This document shows, piece by piece, positions 27,124 through 35,994 of a DNA stretch of 64,000 nt. The notes beneath the pieces are model-generated. The model made no database searches, had not been told where the DNA came from, and saw only the letters and a program-made list of their open reading frames with translations. Within the stretch, counting starts at the first letter, position 1; each line of letters opens with the position of its first letter. The position numbers and the translations under genes are program-made. The DNA is from Rhodococcus rhodnii (GTDB lineage Bacteria > Actinomycetota > Actinomycetes > Mycobacteriales > Pseudonocardiaceae), in the NCBI GenBank assembly GCA_000720375.1, contig JOAA01000019.1:186001-250000 (forward strand), written 5' to 3'.

Positions 27124-28148
27124 GAGTTCTGTGGCTGTCGCCTTGGATGCGCACGCTGTCCAGGGTGCACGTGGAGGCGTTGCAGGACGCCGGGCACGAA
27201 TGCCTGCTGATCACGTCCGATCAGCACTACGAGAAGATGGAACCGCTGGAGTACGAGCGTGTCCTCGACCCGCGGCCCAAGGACCTGCGCACCCTCGGCC
27301 CGCTGATGCGCACCGTCCGGGAAGCCAGGGCGTGGCAGCCGAGCGTGGTCGTGGTCGAGCTCGTCTGGGACCCACGCTGGCTCATACTGGCCAGGCTGGC
27401 GCCGATGGTGCACCTGGTGCACGACGACGCCCCGCACGACGAGACCGAGCAAAGGCCTGCTTGGCAGCGGCGCCTGTTCAGCAGGTTCAGCAACCGTGCC
27501 ACGCGGGTCGTCGCGTTCAGCGAGTACGTGGCCAAGCAGTTGCCGTACCCGGCCAGCGTGGTGCCCCTGACCAGCGACGTCCGCGAGAAGGACCTTCCGC
27601 CGGCGGCGACCGAACGGCGCGACTTCGTGCTGTACGGCCGGATGTCGCCGTACAAGAACGTGCCGATCTCCCTCAAGGCGTGGGAGAAGTACCTGCTTTC
27701 CGGTCAGCACAAGGGTGATCGGCTGATCCTGCTCGGCGACGGTCCACTGGACGTGTCCGAACAGGACCTTCCGCCGCGGTGCGAGTGGCGCAGGGAGCGC
27801 TACTCCTATTCGGACGTTCTGCCGATCCTCGGGCGCGCCAAGGGTTCGGTGGTGCACTACCGGCAGGCGTCGCAGAGCGGCGTGCAGCTGCTGTCCATGC
27901 AGCTCGGTGTCACGCCGATCGTCTCGGACTCCGGCGGACTGCCGGAATTCCAGCCGCCCGGCGAGCCGGGCATCGGGGTCAACGACGCCGACGGCCTGGC
28001 AGCGGCCTTCGCCGAACTGTCCGATCCGGACGTTGCGATCCGTCGCGGTGCGGCGAGCCGCAAGCACTTCGAGCAGACGTACGGCGCGGCCCTCGTGGTC
28101 GAAAAGCTCGCCGATGTGCTCGCCCAGGCCGCCAGATATCACCCGTAA
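27120..28148 (+). CDS. GT4-family glycosyltransferase
   Basis: 342 residues from ATG 27120, overlapping the upstream stop (ATGA). The N-terminus MRVLWLSPWMRTLSRVHVEAL resembles GT-B folds. A segment VLYGRMSPYKNVPISLKAWEKYLL marks the start of the C-terminal domain, and QASQSGVQLLSMQLGVTPIVSDSGG is the donor site. The typical EX7E is not obvious, so this is a divergent GT4 member. It is translationally coupled to the GT2-GT4 fusion. A hairpin with a U-tract follows at 28173. Confidence 0.75.
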   Translation: MRVLWLSPWMRTLSRVHVEALQDAGHECLLITSDQHYEKMEPLEYERVLDPRPKDLRTLGPLMRTVREARAWQPSVVVVELVWDPRWLILARLAPMVHLVHDDAPHDETEQRPAWQRRLFSRFSNRATRVVAFSEYVAKQLPYPASVVPLTSDVREKDLPPAATERRDFVLYGRMSPYKNVPISLKAWEKYLLSGQHKGDRLILLGDGPLDVSEQDLPPRCEWRRERYSYSDVLPILGRAKGSVVHYRQASQSGVQLLSMQLGVTPIVSDSGGLPEFQPPGEPGIGVNDADGLAAAFAELSDPDVAIRRGAASRKHFEQTYGAALVVEKLADVLAQAARYHP

Positions 28149-28172
28149 GGGGGATTTGACCGGCGAAGGGTT

Positions 28173-28200
28173 ACGACATTTGGCCTAATGTCGTGTTTTT
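28173..28200 (+). terminator. Intrinsic terminator abutting a start codon
   Basis: Perfect eight-base arms ACGACATT (28173-28180) and AATGTCGT (28187-28194) surround TGGCCT and are followed by GTTTTT, so the sequence has the full form of a Rho-independent terminator. It ends exactly where the ATG of the GH26 gene begins (28201), leaving no room for a ribosome-binding site. Confidence 0.75.
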
Positions 28201-29454
28201 ATGGTCCGCATGGCTGAGGAGATCGGACGGCGCCGGTTCATCGGGGCAGCGGCCGGGGCGATCGCACTCGGGGCAGCCGGTGGCATCGCGCTGGCCAACC
28301 AACAGTGGTTCGGACCTGAGGAAACGGCCGAGCAGGAGACCAAGCCGATCACCGCGGACCCGGCGGCGACGCCGGACGCGCAGGCTTTGCTGAAATGGTT
28401 CCGCGAACTGCCCACCCGCGACTCGCAGCGAGTCGTGAGTGGACAGCAGATCGACGACATCACCGCGGCGAGCTTCGACCACTTCATCGAGGCGTTGGTG
28501 AAACGCACCGGCAAATACCCCGCACTGGTCGGCGTGATGGTCCGGGACGCGTGGACGAGAGCGGACTCGAAGATCCTGATCGACCACTGGAAGCGCGGTG
28601 GACTGATCACAATGGACATCCACCCGACCAACCCGTGGAACCCTTCCGGTGGCGCGAACTCGGCCTGGGTGAAGGATCCAAAAGCGACAAAGCCAGACCT
28701 GCGGATGTTGCTGGCCACTTCGGACTCCAGCCCGCAGCGCAACGTGTGGCGCGGCCAGCTGGAGAAGCTGGGCGACCTGGTCGAGGAACTGGGGCAGGCA
28801 GGCGCCGTGGTGATGCTGCGGCCGTTGCACGAAGGCAACGGGTCGTGGTTCTGGTGGGGCCAGGACATGTCTTCCCGCCGGACGTTCGCACGTGACCTGT
28901 ACCGGGATGTCTTCTACTACATCACGCAGACCCGGCGGCTGCACAACGTGCTCTGGGTCTACTCGCCTGGCGCGTCGTGGGACGGGCCCGCACTGTCGTA
29001 CTACCCCGGCCCGGAGTACGTGGACATGGTCTGCCCGACCCGGTACGACGACGACATGTTCATGTTGGGCGAGCGCAAAGGCGAATCGCCGAACAACGAC
29101 TACAAGGACATCGTCTCGACCGGGAAACCCGTCGGCTTCGGCGAATGCGGCCCAGCGACCAAACTGGACGGTTCGTGGGATGCCCGCACGATCATCAAGC
29201 GGATCAAGGAGACCTACCCGGCCATGACGTACTTCCACTGCTGGCACGGCTGGGAGAACAAGGTCATGGAGCTGGCCAGGGACAAGTACGTCGAAGAGCT
29301 GATGAACGACCCCTGGGTGATCACCCGGGACAAAGTGGACTGGCGACCGAAGAACGTCCCGGCCACGTCCCCGACCCGGCCCACCGGGCCGACGACGTCG
29401 GCACCGCCGAGCACGCCGACCAACGCGGTGATCCGACCACAAGTCACCAGGTAA
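28201..29454 (+). CDS. Tat-exported GH26 family glycoside hydrolase (beta-mannanase-like)
   Basis: 417 residues. A Tat-like signal (IGRRRFIGAAAGAIALGAAGG) starts the protein; ATG 28201 or ATG 28210 may be the start, and neither has a visible Shine-Dalgarno. The GH26 acid/base lies in MLRPLHEGNGSWFWWG (Glu211) and the nucleophile in VGFGECGP (Glu315), with the family's HPTNPW near residue 141. GH26 enzymes cut beta-1,4-mannans or related beta-glucans. In this locus it may trim or release the exported polymer, as glycosidases do in other exopolysaccharide systems. The C-terminus is a Pro/Thr-rich tail. Confidence 0.85.
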   Translation: MVRMAEEIGRRRFIGAAAGAIALGAAGGIALANQQWFGPEETAEQETKPITADPAATPDAQALLKWFRELPTRDSQRVVSGQQIDDITAASFDHFIEALVKRTGKYPALVGVMVRDAWTRADSKILIDHWKRGGLITMDIHPTNPWNPSGGANSAWVKDPKATKPDLRMLLATSDSSPQRNVWRGQLEKLGDLVEELGQAGAVVMLRPLHEGNGSWFWWGQDMSSRRTFARDLYRDVFYYITQTRRLHNVLWVYSPGASWDGPALSYYPGPEYVDMVCPTRYDDDMFMLGERKGESPNNDYKDIVSTGKPVGFGECGPATKLDGSWDARTIIKRIKETYPAMTYFHCWHGWENKVMELARDKYVEELMNDPWVITRDKVDWRPKNVPATSPTRPTGPTTSAPPSTPTNAVIRPQVTR

Positions 29455-29455
29455 A

Positions 29456-29505
29456 CCCTCGTGAGTGTTTTGGCCGGTTAGAACCGGCCTAACCACTCAC
29501 GAGGG
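29456..29505. terminator. Long palindrome, copy 2 of the dispersed family
   Basis: Twenty-four-base arms (29456-29479 and 29482-29505) pair with two mismatches and share the CTCGTGAGTGTTTTGGCCGG core with copies 1 and 3. It separates two convergent genes and would terminate both. Its right arm contains the last codons of the convergent glycosyltransferase gene. Confidence 0.7.
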
Positions 29506-30514
29506 ATGACCAGTGGTTTTCGAGGACCTGCAGGTAGCGGGAGATCTCGTACGGCTCCACTGTGGAGCGCGCGGCCTTGGCCAGGCGGGCCCGCAGACCG
29601 GGATCGTCAAGCAGGGACTGCAAAGCGCGAGTCAGCCCGCCGACGTCGCCGGGCTTCACCAGCAGGCCGTTCTCGCCGTCCTTGACGACCTCGCCGATCG
29701 AGCCGACCGGGGTGACCACGGGAACCAGGCCATGGCCCATGGCTTCCAGCATCGCCATCGGCAGGCCTTCGTCGCGGCTCGGCAGCACGAACACGTGCGC
29801 CGAGCTCAGCAGCACGTCCCGCTCCTGCGGCGAGATCCACGTCCGGATCCGGGCGTTCACCCCCAGCCGGGCGGCCAACGCCTTGGTCTCCGCGACTTCA
29901 CCGTCACCGGCCATCACCAGCTCGACCGGTGCGGACAGCCCGGCCACCGCCGACAGCACGTCCGCCGAGCCCTTGCGCTCGCCGAACCGGCCGAGGAACA
30001 CGATCTTGAAGCCGGGCGCGGCCGACACCGAGCGCGGCAGCTCGATCGGATTGCCCAGGTTCACAACGCGTTTGACGCCAAGCAGATCCATGTACGTGGT
30101 CCGCCACGACGATCCGAGCACGGCCACCAGATCGGCCCGCCGGAACGTCAACGCGATCAAGCGCTTGGCCAAGCCAGGCAGGCCTCGGTACCAGTCGACG
30201 AACTCGGCGCCATGGCAGTGCAGCACCACGGGCTTGCGGAAGGCCTTGGCAATCCAGACAAGCACGCCCTTGCGGATCACGCTGCCCCGCTCGGACACGT
30301 GCGCGTGCAGCACATCGGCGTACCGCAACGACCTCACGACCTGCAGCGTGCCGGTCAACCACAGCCGCAGCCGCATCGCGGCCGGGCCTTCCTTGTGGGT
30401 CGTGATCATCCGGATTTCGGCGACCCCGGAGCCGTGGCGCAGCAGCAAGTTCGTGACGGTCGCCATCCCGCCGCGTTCGGTCGGCGCGGAGCCGACCATC
30501 AGCACGCGGATCAT
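29489..30514 (-). CDS. GT4-family glycosyltransferase
   Basis: 341 residues from ATG 30514, which overlaps the upstream stop (ATGA). GT-B features: an N-terminal MIRVLMVGSAPTERGGMATV, a middle HAHVSERGSVIRKG and VLHCHGAEF, then IVFLGRFGERKGSADVL and the donor site VLPSRDEGLPMAMLEAMGHGLVPVVT (the EX7E pair is visible). It probably transfers a sugar to the lipid-linked chain on the cytoplasmic face. The last five residues and the stop codon lie inside the palindrome at 29456-29505, so the C-terminal end may have been set by that element. Confidence 0.85.
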   Translation of the reverse strand: MIRVLMVGSAPTERGGMATVTNLLLRHGSGVAEIRMITTHKEGPAAMRLRLWLTGTLQVVRSLRYADVLHAHVSERGSVIRKGVLVWIAKAFRKPVVLHCHGAEFVDWYRGLPGLAKRLIALTFRRADLVAVLGSSWRTTYMDLLGVKRVVNLGNPIELPRSVSAAPGFKIVFLGRFGERKGSADVLSAVAGLSAPVELVMAGDGEVAETKALAARLGVNARIRTWISPQERDVLLSSAHVFVLPSRDEGLPMAMLEAMGHGLVPVVTPVGSIGEVVKDGENGLLVKPGDVGGLTRALQSLLDDPGLRARLAKAARSTVEPYEISRYLQVLENHWSSLVSG

Positions 30515-31203
30515 GGCACCCACGTGTTCTTGTCCGGTTGCGTCACCGGCTGCATCCGGCTGGTCTCCTCGCCGACCCGCCTCTTCTCGCGGCGCAGCTG
30601 CACCGGGAAACGCTTGGGGTAGAGCCAACGCAACACCAGGATCGCGATCACCGCGACCACGAGGCCGCCGAAGAACCCGCCGATGAGCAGCAGCCACAGG
30701 GCAGGCGCCGAACGGGCAGGCGGCGTGGTCGGGTCGGTGATCACGTTGACGACCACGCGGGACGCGCCACCGGGAATGGTCTCGAGCTTGGTGATCGCGT
30801 TGATGAACGACTGGGTCACGGCCACCGCGTTACGCCGGGCAGTCTCCGGATTCGACCCGGTGACCTGCAGCTTCAACACAGTCGTGTCGCCGGCGACGGT
30901 CGCGGTGATCTGCGCGGCGAGCGTGGCCGGATCCACCCCAAGCGCTTGCGCGGCAGGCGTGGTGACCTGCGCACTCGACGCGATCTGGGCATACGTGGTC
31001 ATCCGCTGGTTCACGTACTGGTTGCTGGTGTACGCGGTGTCCGGCTGGTTCGGGTCGCTCTGCCCGGTCATCAGCACCTCGGAGGCCGAGATGTACACGG
31101 CGTTGCTGAGCCGGTTGCTGTAGTACGCGCCACCGAGCAGGCCGACCACGACACCAGCCGCGAGCAGCCACTGCCACCACGCTACGTTCTTGAGCAACCT
31201 CAC
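30511..31203 (-). CDS. Wzz/YveK-like chain-length or co-polymerase membrane protein
   Basis: 230 residues from GTG 31203, overlapping the upstream stop (GTGA). Two membrane segments (about 12-30 and 180-203) flank an extracytoplasmic helical region of about 150 residues with YVNQRMTTYAQIASS and DPTTPPARSAP before TM2. This is the polysaccharide co-polymerase topology that sets chain length together with Wzy. There is no cytosolic kinase domain, so it is the transmembrane half only. No Wzc-type kinase or phosphatase is present elsewhere in the window. Confidence 0.75.
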   Translation of the reverse strand: MRLLKNVAWWQWLLAAGVVVGLLGGAYYSNRLSNAVYISASEVLMTGQSDPNQPDTAYTSNQYVNQRMTTYAQIASSAQVTTPAAQALGVDPATLAAQITATVAGDTTVLKLQVTGSNPETARRNAVAVTQSFINAITKLETIPGGASRVVVNVITDPTTPPARSAPALWLLLIGGFFGGLVVAVIAILVLRWLYPKRFPVQLRREKRRVGEETSRMQPVTQPDKNTWVP

Positions 31204-33236
31204 CGTGTCATTATCCTTCTCGCTGATGACGGCGTTTCTCCGACCTGATCGAATCGCGGCCGCCAGCCGACCGCGAGCGCCAGCATTGCCAGGGTAAGCG
31301 CGATCGCCATCAGCGACGGCCGATCGATCAAGGTCGTCTGGAAGATCGACTGCATGGCCATGCAGGCCAGCCCCAGCCCCAAGGCAACGACCAGCACGGT
31401 ACCCGGAGCTCTCAGGCGCCAACTGTGCACGACAGCCGAGGCCACGCGGACCATCAGCAGCCCCACGGCGAACAACCCGAACACCCCGAACCAGAGCCAC
31501 ATTCTCAGGTACTGGTTATGAATCCACGGCCGCGCCTCGACCACGGTCCGGTCGTGCACCTCGTCGTACCAAATGATCTCGCCGCCGTACGGAACACCGA
31601 CGCCACTGCCCGCGACCGGATGCTCCAGCAAGGTATTCAGCGCGGCCGTGTTCTCGCGGACGCGGTCGGCCAGGCTGTCCTCGACGAGCGCCTCACCGCT
31701 GAACACGCTGGTCACACGCCCGGCGAGGGCCTCACCCGTCGTGCCGAGCACGCCGCCGCTGGCCAGCCCGAGGGCCAACGCCCCCAAGGCCGCCGCAGCC
31801 AGCAAACGCTTGACCAGGCCACGCGAGCCGAACCGGGCAATGGCCACCAGCACGACACACCCGAGCAGCGGCGCCCACGTCGACCGGTTGAAACTCAGCG
31901 CTTCGTGCGCGAGGCCGGGCAACGCGATCAGCAGCAGCCGCCAGCGTGGCCTGATCGGGAAGGCCCCGGAGGCCAGCAGGATCAGCAGCGGCCCCCACAG
32001 CGGCAGGATCGGCGCCGACAGCCGAGACACCTCGGACGTGTCGTCGCCGGTGATCACGGACGTGCGCTCGTCAACCAAGAGCCGCTGCCAGTCCATCACC
32101 GAAGCGAGCAACTCGACGGCACTGGCCACAGCAGCGCCGATGGCGACGACGGCCACGAGCTGAGGGAGTTTTCCGGCGAACGCGCGGTAGACGATCACGA
32201 ACCCGAGCGGCACGAGCAGCAAGGCCCGCATGGCGTCGGCGACCTCGGAGAACTCGCCGCCGCCGGTGATCCCGCGCGCGCAGCCGATCGCGACAACCGC
32301 GGTGACCAGGATCAACGGCCACATGAAGATCGACTTACCTGGCTTGCGCCAGACCAGGACCAAGCCGAGGAACACGGCGACTTCGAGCACGGTCGGCGTG
32401 ACCGGGCCGATCTTCACCAGCTCCAGCTTGGGCGGGAGCACCGAAGCGCCGAGGATCAGCAGCGCGCCGGCGATCCACCGTGGGTCACGGAATGCCGCGT
32501 AGCCGGCGACCAGCAGAACCAGGAACGGCGGACCGACCGAGCCGGTCACCGCGTACCCGGCGATGGCGAAGAAACCAAGGCCGATGACCATGAACCCGCG
32601 CCGGGTGCGTACGGCCGACCACAGCGCCCGGATCTCGTGGTCGACGCTGGCCGCAAACGCTTCCGCGCCTTCGACTCGTGACCCGCCGTCGGCGATCTGG
32701 GCAACCCATCGGCCGGGCCGTCGAAGCGAACAGACGAGCCAGCCGGCCAAGGCACCGAGCACCGCACCCAGCATGGCCGCCCAGATCGCCCAGGCCCGCG
32801 CCATGTTCACGGGTTCGCCGCCGGGTTCGGACACCACGCCCGACACACGGTTGAACTCCATCCGTGTGACCACGGAAATGACCGTGTTCGCGGCGGCCGT
32901 CGTCCGCTCAGCGAGGCCGTCCCGGTTCGGGCTGTTGAGCTCGATCCGCAGCGACTGCACCCCGGAGATCTCGTGCGCAGTGATGAACTCGCCCGCACCC
33001 AGGTGCGCTTCGCCTGCCACCGCACCGCTCGCGGCGACCTTGGCCCAGCTGGGCATCCGCTCGGAAACGTGCCTGGCAACCGAAGCCGTCGCGGGCTTGG
33101 GCTGGATCTGGACAGCCGTGAAGACGATCGTCGCGCCGCTGCGGTACACCGTCCCGCTGAGCGTGGGCACGGCGAAGCCGACCAGCGCACCGAACACCAT
33201 GCTGGCCAGGACGATCAGAACGGCCAGGCGGTTCAT
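31200..33236 (-). CDS. Wzz-like extracytoplasmic domain fused to an O-antigen ligase/Wzy-like polymerase
   Basis: 678 residues; ATG 33236 overlaps the upstream stop (ATGA). Residues 1-170 have Wzz topology: a first membrane segment, an extracytoplasmic stretch with a SEPGGEPVNMARA-like end, and a second membrane segment. After a charged linker the remaining 480 residues carry about ten hydrophobic helices and a Wzy_C pattern: LSFNRSTWAP near 485, and DRVRENTAALNTLLEHPVAGSGVG followed by an HNQYLRMWLWFG segment near 560-605. Length control and polymerisation would thus be joined in one chain. Such a fusion is not the standard arrangement. Confidence 0.7.
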   Translation of the reverse strand: MNRLAVLIVLASMVFGALVGFAVPTLSGTVYRSGATIVFTAVQIQPKPATASVARHVSERMPSWAKVAASGAVAGEAHLGAGEFITAHEISGVQSLRIELNSPNRDGLAERTTAAANTVISVVTRMEFNRVSGVVSEPGGEPVNMARAWAIWAAMLGAVLGALAGWLVCSLRRPGRWVAQIADGGSRVEGAEAFAASVDHEIRALWSAVRTRRGFMVIGLGFFAIAGYAVTGSVGPPFLVLLVAGYAAFRDPRWIAGALLILGASVLPPKLELVKIGPVTPTVLEVAVFLGLVLVWRKPGKSIFMWPLILVTAVVAIGCARGITGGGEFSEVADAMRALLLVPLGFVIVYRAFAGKLPQLVAVVAIGAAVASAVELLASVMDWQRLLVDERTSVITGDDTSEVSRLSAPILPLWGPLLILLASGAFPIRPRWRLLLIALPGLAHEALSFNRSTWAPLLGCVVLVAIARFGSRGLVKRLLAAAALGALALGLASGGVLGTTGEALAGRVTSVFSGEALVEDSLADRVRENTAALNTLLEHPVAGSGVGVPYGGEIIWYDEVHDRTVVEARPWIHNQYLRMWLWFGVFGLFAVGLLMVRVASAVVHSWRLRAPGTVLVVALGLGLACMAMQSIFQTTLIDRPSLMAIALTLAMLALAVGWRPRFDQVGETPSSARRIMTR

Positions 33237-34387
33237 GACCGGTTGTCACCGGCCAGCCGCGCGGGCGGAATGATCCGGCGGGTCTGCGGATCCTCGGTGG
33301 GCACCGGCTCGGCGACCACCCAGCGCCCGGCCAGCGCGGGCAGCGCGGCGCGGACTTCCTCGAGCAGGTCCGGCACGAACAGCAGGACCGCGTCCGGCTT
33401 CGCGCGGACCAGCTCCGCCGGGCTGATCACCGGGATCGCGGTGCCCGGCATCCGGCGGCCCCACTTGGCCTGGGACGCGTCCGCCACACCGGACAGCATC
33501 GTGTTGTCGATTCCCGCTGCGGCAAGCAAAGCGACTGCACGCGACGCGGCGCCGTACCCGAAAACCTGGCGGCCGGTACCGCGCTGGCGCTGCAGCCAGC
33601 CGCGCAGGGCGTTGATGCTGTTCTCCGCGGTCTCCTGCAACGACCGCACGATCCGCGGGTCGTCGACGCCGCTTCCGGTCTCCTCGGCCATCAGCGCACG
33701 GACCTCGGGATCACTCTGCCCGCCACGCCCCGCGGCCAGCAGAACCGTGCCGCCGTAGAGATCGAACCGCCAAGCCGTCCACGGGGTCAGGCCCGCGATC
33801 GACAGCATCCTGGTCAACGCGGCCGTCGAGTAGTACGCGTAGTGCCCGTGCCGCAGCGCGTTCCACTGTCCATTTCGGATGATCGTGGCCAGCGAGTGGT
33901 ACTGCAGCAGCAGGATTCCCCCGTCGGTCAGCCTCCTCGCCCGCTCGGCGAGGGCCTCGTGCTGGTCGGCGCTGTGCATCATGCCGAAGCTGTCCAGCAC
34001 GACATCCGCGGGATCGCTCGGCTGCTCGACCGCCCGCAACCCGTGCTCGGCGAGCATCGGCAGCCACGAACCGCCGTGCGGGCTGCCGTACTCGAAGACC
34101 TGCGCGTCCGCCTTGATCAGGCCGGAGCGCATCACCCGGCCGATCGCGTCCTTGGCCTGCGCGACAAGCGCGGCAGGCTCGACCCCACGCGGTTCCTCGG
34201 GCACAGTGGGGTCTTCGGCCAGCTGCGCCAGACCGCATTCCGCGCACAGCCACATCCGCAACGGGTAGACCGGGTCGGGGCCGTTGTCCGCGAGCGGCGG
34301 GAAGAAATCGCTCGCCGGCTGGCGGCCGAGGTCGAGGACGACCTCGCCGCGGCGAGCCCGGCAGGACCGGCAGATCGGCGTCAGCAT
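33233..34387 (-). CDS. Putative sugar C-methyltransferase-like protein with N-terminal zinc-binding domain
   Basis: 384 residues. Four cysteines (CRSCRARRG near the start, CAECGLAQL near residue 48) form the zinc site typical of methyltransferase family PF08421. A methyltransferase-like middle follows (VFEYGSPHGGSWLPML, then LLLQYHSLATI), and a C-terminal PF08484-type domain (GRQVFGYGAASRAVALL). Family members such as NovU/TylCIII methylate NDP-4-keto sugars. The SAM-binding loop reads EYGSPHGG rather than a glycine-rich motif I, so activity is less certain than for the paralogue at 37411. It overlaps the Wzz-Wzy gene. Confidence 0.75.
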   Translation of the reverse strand: MLTPICRSCRARRGEVVLDLGRQPASDFFPPLADNGPDPVYPLRMWLCAECGLAQLAEDPTVPEEPRGVEPAALVAQAKDAIGRVMRSGLIKADAQVFEYGSPHGGSWLPMLAEHGLRAVEQPSDPADVVLDSFGMMHSADQHEALAERARRLTDGGILLLQYHSLATIIRNGQWNALRHGHYAYYSTAALTRMLSIAGLTPWTAWRFDLYGGTVLLAAGRGGQSDPEVRALMAEETGSGVDDPRIVRSLQETAENSINALRGWLQRQRGTGRQVFGYGAASRAVALLAAAGIDNTMLSGVADASQAKWGRRMPGTAIPVISPAELVRAKPDAVLLFVPDLLEEVRAALPALAGRWVVAEPVPTEDPQTRRIIPPARLAGDNRS

Positions 34388-34407
34388 GGGGACGCCATGA
34401 TGGACCG

Positions 34408-34938
34408 ATGCATGTGCGGACCACCTCGATCGACGGCGTCCTGTTGTTCGTGCCCACCCCGCACCACGATTCGCGTGGCCTGTTCACCAGGACGTTCGAC
34501 GCGACCATCGCGGCGGAGCACGGCATCGACCCGAACTCGTTCATCCAGGACTCGCAGTCGCGCTCCAAACAGGGCGTGCTGCGCGGCCTGCACGGCCGAT
34601 CCGGGCGCGGTGAGGCAAAACTCGTGCGCTGCGCACACGGCGCGGTGTCCGATGTGGTCGTCGACGCCCGGCCGGACTCGCCGACCTTCGGCCACCACGA
34701 GGTGTTCCAGCTGGACGACGAGACCTTCACGCACCTGTACATCCCGCCGGGGATGCTGCACGGATTCCAGGCACTGACGCCGATCGCGGACGTCTGCTAC
34801 CGCATCGACCGGCCGCACGACCCGCGCGAGGACATCGCCGTGCGCTACGACGACCCGACGCTGGCCATCGACTGGCCGTTGCCGGTCACCGAGATCAGCG
34901 CCCGCGACCTGGCGGCAGGTCCCTGGCAGCCCAGCTAG
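34408..34938 (+). CDS. dTDP-4-dehydrorhamnose 3,5-epimerase family protein (RmlC-like)
   Basis: 176 residues, the normal size for the cupin-fold family. Conserved features are SFIQDSQSRSKQGVLRGLHG (RGLH catalytic His), the acidic VVVDARPDS, IPPGMLHGF and CYRID. The enzyme epimerises C3 and C5 of NDP-4-keto-6-deoxyhexoses. None of the usual partners RmlA, RmlB or RmlD is in the window, so it either serves a rhamnose pathway encoded elsewhere or acts with the sugar module on the opposite strand. The starts of this gene and of the divergent methyltransferase gene are only 20 bp apart. Confidence 0.85.
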   Translation: MHVRTTSIDGVLLFVPTPHHDSRGLFTRTFDATIAAEHGIDPNSFIQDSQSRSKQGVLRGLHGRSGRGEAKLVRCAHGAVSDVVVDARPDSPTFGHHEVFQLDDETFTHLYIPPGMLHGFQALTPIADVCYRIDRPHDPREDIAVRYDDPTLAIDWPLPVTEISARDLAAGPWQPS

Positions 34939-34986
34939 CCTCGTGAGTGTTTTGGCCGGTTCTAGCCGGCCAAAACACTCACGAGG
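34939..34986. terminator. Long palindrome, copy 3 of the dispersed family
   Basis: Perfect 21-base arms (34939-34959 and 34966-34986) with the CTCGTGAGTGTTTTGGCCGG core start directly after the TAG of the epimerase gene. Convergent genes end on both sides, so the element probably acts as a bidirectional terminator. Confidence 0.75.
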
Positions 34987-35006
34987 CCCACGCTGGGACT
35001 TTCCCA

Positions 35007-35993
35007 TTAGAGCCCACCATTCTTCTTCAGCCAGGCCAGTCGGGTGAACTTCTGCTCGAAGTCCTCGCGTGTCAGGCCGTGCTCGGTGTAGGCATCGAAC
35101 AGCTCGACCGCGCCCGCCTTGACTGTCCACTGTGCTGTGAACGGCATCGCGGCGCGGATCCGGGAGAAGTCCACCCGGTAGGAGCGCGGGTCGGCGCCTG
35201 CCTCACCCGTGATCACGAGCTTGGATCCGGCGACCGCTTCGACCACGTGCTGGGCGATTTGGGCGACCGTGAGGTTGTTGTCCTCGATGCCCACGTTGAA
35301 AGCCTTGGCGTGCACGGCTTCCCTCGGCGCGTCCAAAGCCGCGATGAACGCGTCCGCGATGTCCTGTGCGTGCACCAACGGCCGCCACGGCGTGCCGTCC
35401 GAGAGGACTTTGACCTCGCCGCTGAGCACCGCGTGCCCGACGAGGTTGTTCAGCACGATGTCCGCACGCAGCCGCGGCGAGAAGCCGAAAGCCGTGGCGT
35501 TGCGCAGGAAAACCGGGGTGAAGTCCGAATCGGCCAGCTCGAGAAGATCGTCCTCGACGCGTACCTTGCTCTCCGCGTACGGAGTCACCGGCCGCAAGGG
35601 AGCGTCTTCGTCGACCAGGCCGTCGCCCGCCGCGCCGTAGACGGAACACGTTGACGCGTAGAGGAACCGCCTGACCCCGGCGTCCTTGGCAAGCTTCGCC
35701 AGTTTGACCGAGGCGTGGTGGTTGATGTCGTACGTGAGCTGCGGCGCCAGCGACCCCAGTGGATCATTCGACAGTGCCGCAAGGTGGATCACCGCGTCCA
35801 CACCGGACACGTGCTCGGCCGCGACCTCGCGCAGATCCACTTGGTGGCCCGCTGGATCTTGTGGCTGCGGCCCCAGCACGCAGGGCGCGAACAACCCGGA
35901 ATCGAGGCCCACGACCTCATGACCAGCGGCCGCCAGCCGTGGCGCCATCACCGTGCCCAGGTAGCCCTGGTGTCCGGTCAGCAACACACGCAC
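35007..35993 (-). CDS. NAD-dependent sugar epimerase/dehydratase (extended SDR)
   Basis: 328 residues from GTG 35993, with GGAGG six bases upstream; an ATG at 36011 would add six residues. The Rossmann turn [18 protein letters not shown], the conserved [11 protein letters not shown], and the active-site region STCSVYG followed by [11 protein letters not shown] (YxxxK) define the extended SDR family. It probably makes or modifies a nucleotide-linked sugar on a 4-keto intermediate. It is one base from the PIG-L gene's stop and is the last gene of the sugar module. Confidence 0.85.
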   Translation of the reverse strand: MRVLLTGHQGYLGTVMAPRLAAAGHEVVGLDSGLFAPCVLGPQPQDPAGHQVDLREVAAEHVSGVDAVIHLAALSNDPLGSLAPQLTYDINHHASVKLAKLAKDAGVRRFLYASTCSVYGAAGDGLVDEDAPLRPVTPYAESKVRVEDDLLELADSDFTPVFLRNATAFGFSPRLRADIVLNNLVGHAVLSGEVKVLSDGTPWRPLVHAQDIADAFIAALDAPREAVHAKAFNVGIEDNNLTVAQIAQHVVEAVAGSKLVITGEAGADPRSYRVDFSRIRAAMPFTAQWTVKAGAVELFDAYTEHGLTREDFEQKFTRLAWLKKNGGL

Positions 35994-35994
35994 G

